A DNA stretch of 41,978 bases from JAGOUN01 sp040389005. Its GTDB lineage: Bacteria; Pseudomonadota; Gammaproteobacteria; JAGOUN01. Shown one piece after another: positions 40,021-41,978 of the stretch (position 1 is the first letter of the stretch; each line of letters begins with the position of its first letter). Below the pieces are notes generated by a model. It was not told where the DNA came from and ran no database searches. It worked only from the letters and a program-made list of their open reading frames with translations. The position numbers were made by a program, and so were the translations under genes. The DNA lies in assembly GCA_040389005.1 (NCBI GenBank), contig JAZKAS010000024.1:1-41978 (forward strand), written 5' to 3'.

Positions 40021-41463
40021 ATGAGCGCACCTACGTTTATTGGTCGAAAAGATGAATTAAATGCACTCAAAGGCTTATTGGATAAAAAAGTTGCTAGCTT
40101 AGTTGTTATTCGAGGTCGACGGCGTATTGGCAAAAGCCGTCTAGCAGCTGAATTTGCTCGGCCTTATACTTTCTATTCATTTGCAGGATTGGCTCCCGAG
40201 CCAGAGGTTACTGCACAAAGTCAACGCAATGAATTTGGGATTCAACTTAGTCAACAAACCGGTTTGCCCGAAATACAGCTTGATGATTGGAGCAAAGTTT
40301 TTATATTGCTTGCTAACCAAGTAAAAACAGGGCGCGTGATTATACTGTTTGATGAAATCACGTGGATGGCACATGGAGATCCTACATTTTTAAGTAAATT
40401 AAAAAATGCTTGGGATTTGCATTTCAGCAAAAACTCAAAATTAATTCTTATTTTATGTGGTTCAGTTTCTGCATGGATTGAAAAAAAAATCATGCAAAGT
40501 ACTGGATTTATTGGCAGAATTTCTTTGGAGTTGGTGATTCAAGAATTATCATTGTTTTATTGCAATCAGTTATTTGAAGCGCTTGGATTTCATCATTCTG
40601 TTTATGAGAAAATGCAGTATTTATCACTCACTGGTTGCATTCCGTGGTATTTGGAACAGCTTAATCCAAAACAATCTGCAGAAAACAATATTCGTCGTCT
40701 ATGTTTTCGGCCAAATGCTGTCATGTTGCAAGAATTTAAGCGCGTATTTTATGATTTATTCGGAAGACGAGAAGAAATCTATCAAAAAATAACCTCCGCT
40801 TTAGCAGGGAAAATGTTGGATTATACCACTTTAGCAAAAACGATTAATTATCCCAAAAGCAGTACTTTCACGGATTATCTTGCTGAGCTTGAATGCTCTG
40901 GATATATTGCAAAATATCACACTTGGAAATTAGCGACAGGAAAAAAATCGAAATTATTTCGATATCGATTATCCGATAATTATTTGAGATTTTATTTTAG
41001 CTTTTTACGCTCTAGACTTGATGAGATTGAAAAAGGAAGATGTGCCAATATTGTCGTAGAAAGTTTGCCAGGCTGGAGATCAATATTAGGATTGCAATTT
41101 GAAAATTTAGTGCTAAATAATCGAGATTTAATTTTAAAAACTTTAAACATTCATCCCGAAGAAACTGTCGCCGATGATCCTTACTTTCAGCGCACAACCT
41201 TGCAAACTAAAGGTTGCCAGATTGATTATCTAATACAAACTAAAACCAAAACCTTATATGTCTGTGAAATTAAATTCACGAAAAATTTAGATGCATCAAA
41301 AATTATTGCAGAAATGAAAGCAAAGATGGCGGCGCTCTCTTTGCCGCGTGGGTTTTCAGCCGTGCCGGTGCTTATTCATTTTAGTGATGATGAAGTCACC
41401 GAGGCCATGCGGCTTTATTTTTATAAGACTATTTATTTTGGTGATTTTTTCAAAATGGCTTAA
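40021..41463 (+). CDS. ATPase with C-terminal nuclease-like domain (archaeal ATPase/DUF234)
   Basis: 480 residues. The N-terminal P-loop NTPase has GRRRIGKS (32-39, Walker A), IILFDE (107-112, Walker B) and LCGSVSAWIE (sensor region). A winged-helix segment follows (around 250-300). The C-terminal region has E361 (QFENLV), D402 (QIDYLI) and E416-x-K418 (CEIKF), which form the PD-(D/E)xK nuclease pattern of the DUF234 family. These proteins are widespread, often mobile and of poorly known role, with defence or toxin-antitoxin involvement suspected. GGAGAG lies 2-7 bases before the ATG. Its 3' end overlaps the convergent anmK by 14 bases. Confidence 0.85.
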   Translation: MSAPTFIGRKDELNALKGLLDKKVASLVVIRGRRRIGKSRLAAEFARPYTFYSFAGLAPEPEVTAQSQRNEFGIQLSQQTGLPEIQLDDWSKVFILLANQVKTGRVIILFDEITWMAHGDPTFLSKLKNAWDLHFSKNSKLILILCGSVSAWIEKKIMQSTGFIGRISLELVIQELSLFYCNQLFEALGFHHSVYEKMQYLSLTGCIPWYLEQLNPKQSAENNIRRLCFRPNAVMLQEFKRVFYDLFGRREEIYQKITSALAGKMLDYTTLAKTINYPKSSTFTDYLAELECSGYIAKYHTWKLATGKKSKLFRYRLSDNYLRFYFSFLRSRLDEIEKGRCANIVVESLPGWRSILGLQFENLVLNNRDLILKTLNIHPEETVADDPYFQRTTLQTKGCQIDYLIQTKTKTLYVCEIKFTKNLDASKIIAEMKAKMAALSLPRGFSAVPVLIHFSDDEVTEAMRLYFYKTIYFGDFFKMA

Positions 41464-41978
41464 ATACGCCGCCTAATAATACCGGTTGAGTTGAGCCCGT
41501 AATAGTGGCTAGATCAAGCGCTTGATTTTCCAAGCGCATTTTTGCCAACCAGGCCAATAGCATGGCTTCTACCCAATCAGCCGGTGCGCCATAATGATCG
41601 GTGGCTAAAACAGAGAAACTTTCACCTAATAAACATTGAATACGTTGCAAAAGTGCACTATTACGAGCGCCGCCACCACACAATAAGACTTCACAAAAAT
41701 TTGCAGTCGTTAAAGGTAGAATTGAATTTGCAATTGGTTGTGCAGTGAGTTCTAGTAAANNNNNNNNNNTTTACCCAGTCTAAGTGAAAATATTCTGGCC
41801 CGGTGCTTTTGGGAGCGGGTTGAGAAAAATAAGGATCTTCTAGTAATTGTTTTAACAAAATCGCATCAATTTCACCTTGCATTGCCCACGCGCCGTTTTC
41901 ATCGAACGGTCTGTTAAGATGGAGTCGACACCATGCATCCATCAGCGTATTGCCTGGACCCGTATCAAAACCCGCTAC
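41450..41978 (-). CDS. anmK: Anhydro-N-acetylmuramic acid kinase, C-terminal part
   Basis: The gene runs off the right edge, so only about the last 175 residues are visible, with 10 N at 41760-41769. The visible segments VAGFDTGPGNTLMDAWC and CGGGARNSALLQRIQCLL are diagnostic of AnmK. It phosphorylates anhMurNAc from recycled peptidoglycan, using ATP and opening the 1,6-anhydro ring. About 15-25 residues between HLDWV and the LLELTAQPIANSI segment expected from relatives are not visible, so real sequence is probably missing in the gap. The 3' end overlaps the ATPase gene. Confidence 0.93.
41760..41769. other. Scaffold gap (10 N) within anmK
   Basis: The flanks are GTAAA on the left and TTTACC on the right. 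Joining them directly would keep the frame, but would give a protein shorter than its family at this point, so bases are probably missing here. Confidence 0.7.

Overview
The window is AT-rich gammaproteobacterial chromosome. Gene content (secB-gpsA, hemL, hemJ, mutM, mqo, a cyanide-insensitive-type cytochrome bd oxidase, anmK, pdxH/pdxY) fits a host-associated member of the Legionellales (Coxiella/Aquicella/Berkiella-like). That placement is an inference from gene content, base composition and the number of large unknown or effector-like proteins; no marker gene here proves it. Two runs of 10 N (30760-30769, 41760-41769) are scaffold joins inside cydA and anmK.

Region 1 (1 to about 19.0 kb) is accessory. 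It holds orphan proteins (a membrane protein, a small two-helix membrane protein, an 895-residue all-helical protein, a Cys-His-Asp protein), an Lnt-like nitrilase, two exported beta-lactamase-fold serine hydrolases, and a secreted Cys-rich protein with a permuted NlpC/P60-like Cys/His arrangement that is translationally coupled to a membrane protein. It also has a four-gene unit of ATP-grasp ligase, Bcr/CflA-type MFS exporter, ABC permease and ABC ATPase, which looks like a small-molecule or dipeptide production/export locus. The first 9 kb carries a family of short palindromic, MITE-like elements ending in AAAAGGGG(G/T)CAAGTGCTAA. A remnant of a REP-associated (Y1, HUH) transposase lies at 14.7 kb.

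Region 2 (about 19.1-35.6 kb) is mostly housekeeping: cupin, mutM, CHMI-like isomerase, nitronate monooxygenase with a LysR regulator and a divergent 4-OT tautomerase, hemL, rubredoxin, hemJ, tRNA-Arg(UCG), a histone-H1-like Lys/Ala-rich protein, and the secB-gpsA-thioesterase-ferredoxin operon. Next come cydA-cydB with a tiny overlapping third gene, then pdxH followed closely by a genuine-looking pyruvate decarboxylase (rare in bacteria) and mqo, and a MipA-type outer-membrane protein.

Region 3 (35.6-37.9 kb) is a 2-kb island carrying an AbiE type IV toxin-antitoxin pair. It is flanked by direct repeats of about 97 bp that duplicate the 3' end of the adjacent MFS gene. The AbiEii toxin gene is interrupted by one in-frame stop; the antitoxin gene is intact and has a symmetrical operator-like dyad upstream.

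Region 4 (37.8 kb to end) holds the MFS gene, pdxY, an ATPase of the archaeal-ATPase/DUF234 type whose leader contains a repeated 54-bp unit with inverted repeats complementary to its own ribosome-binding site, and the 3' part of anmK.
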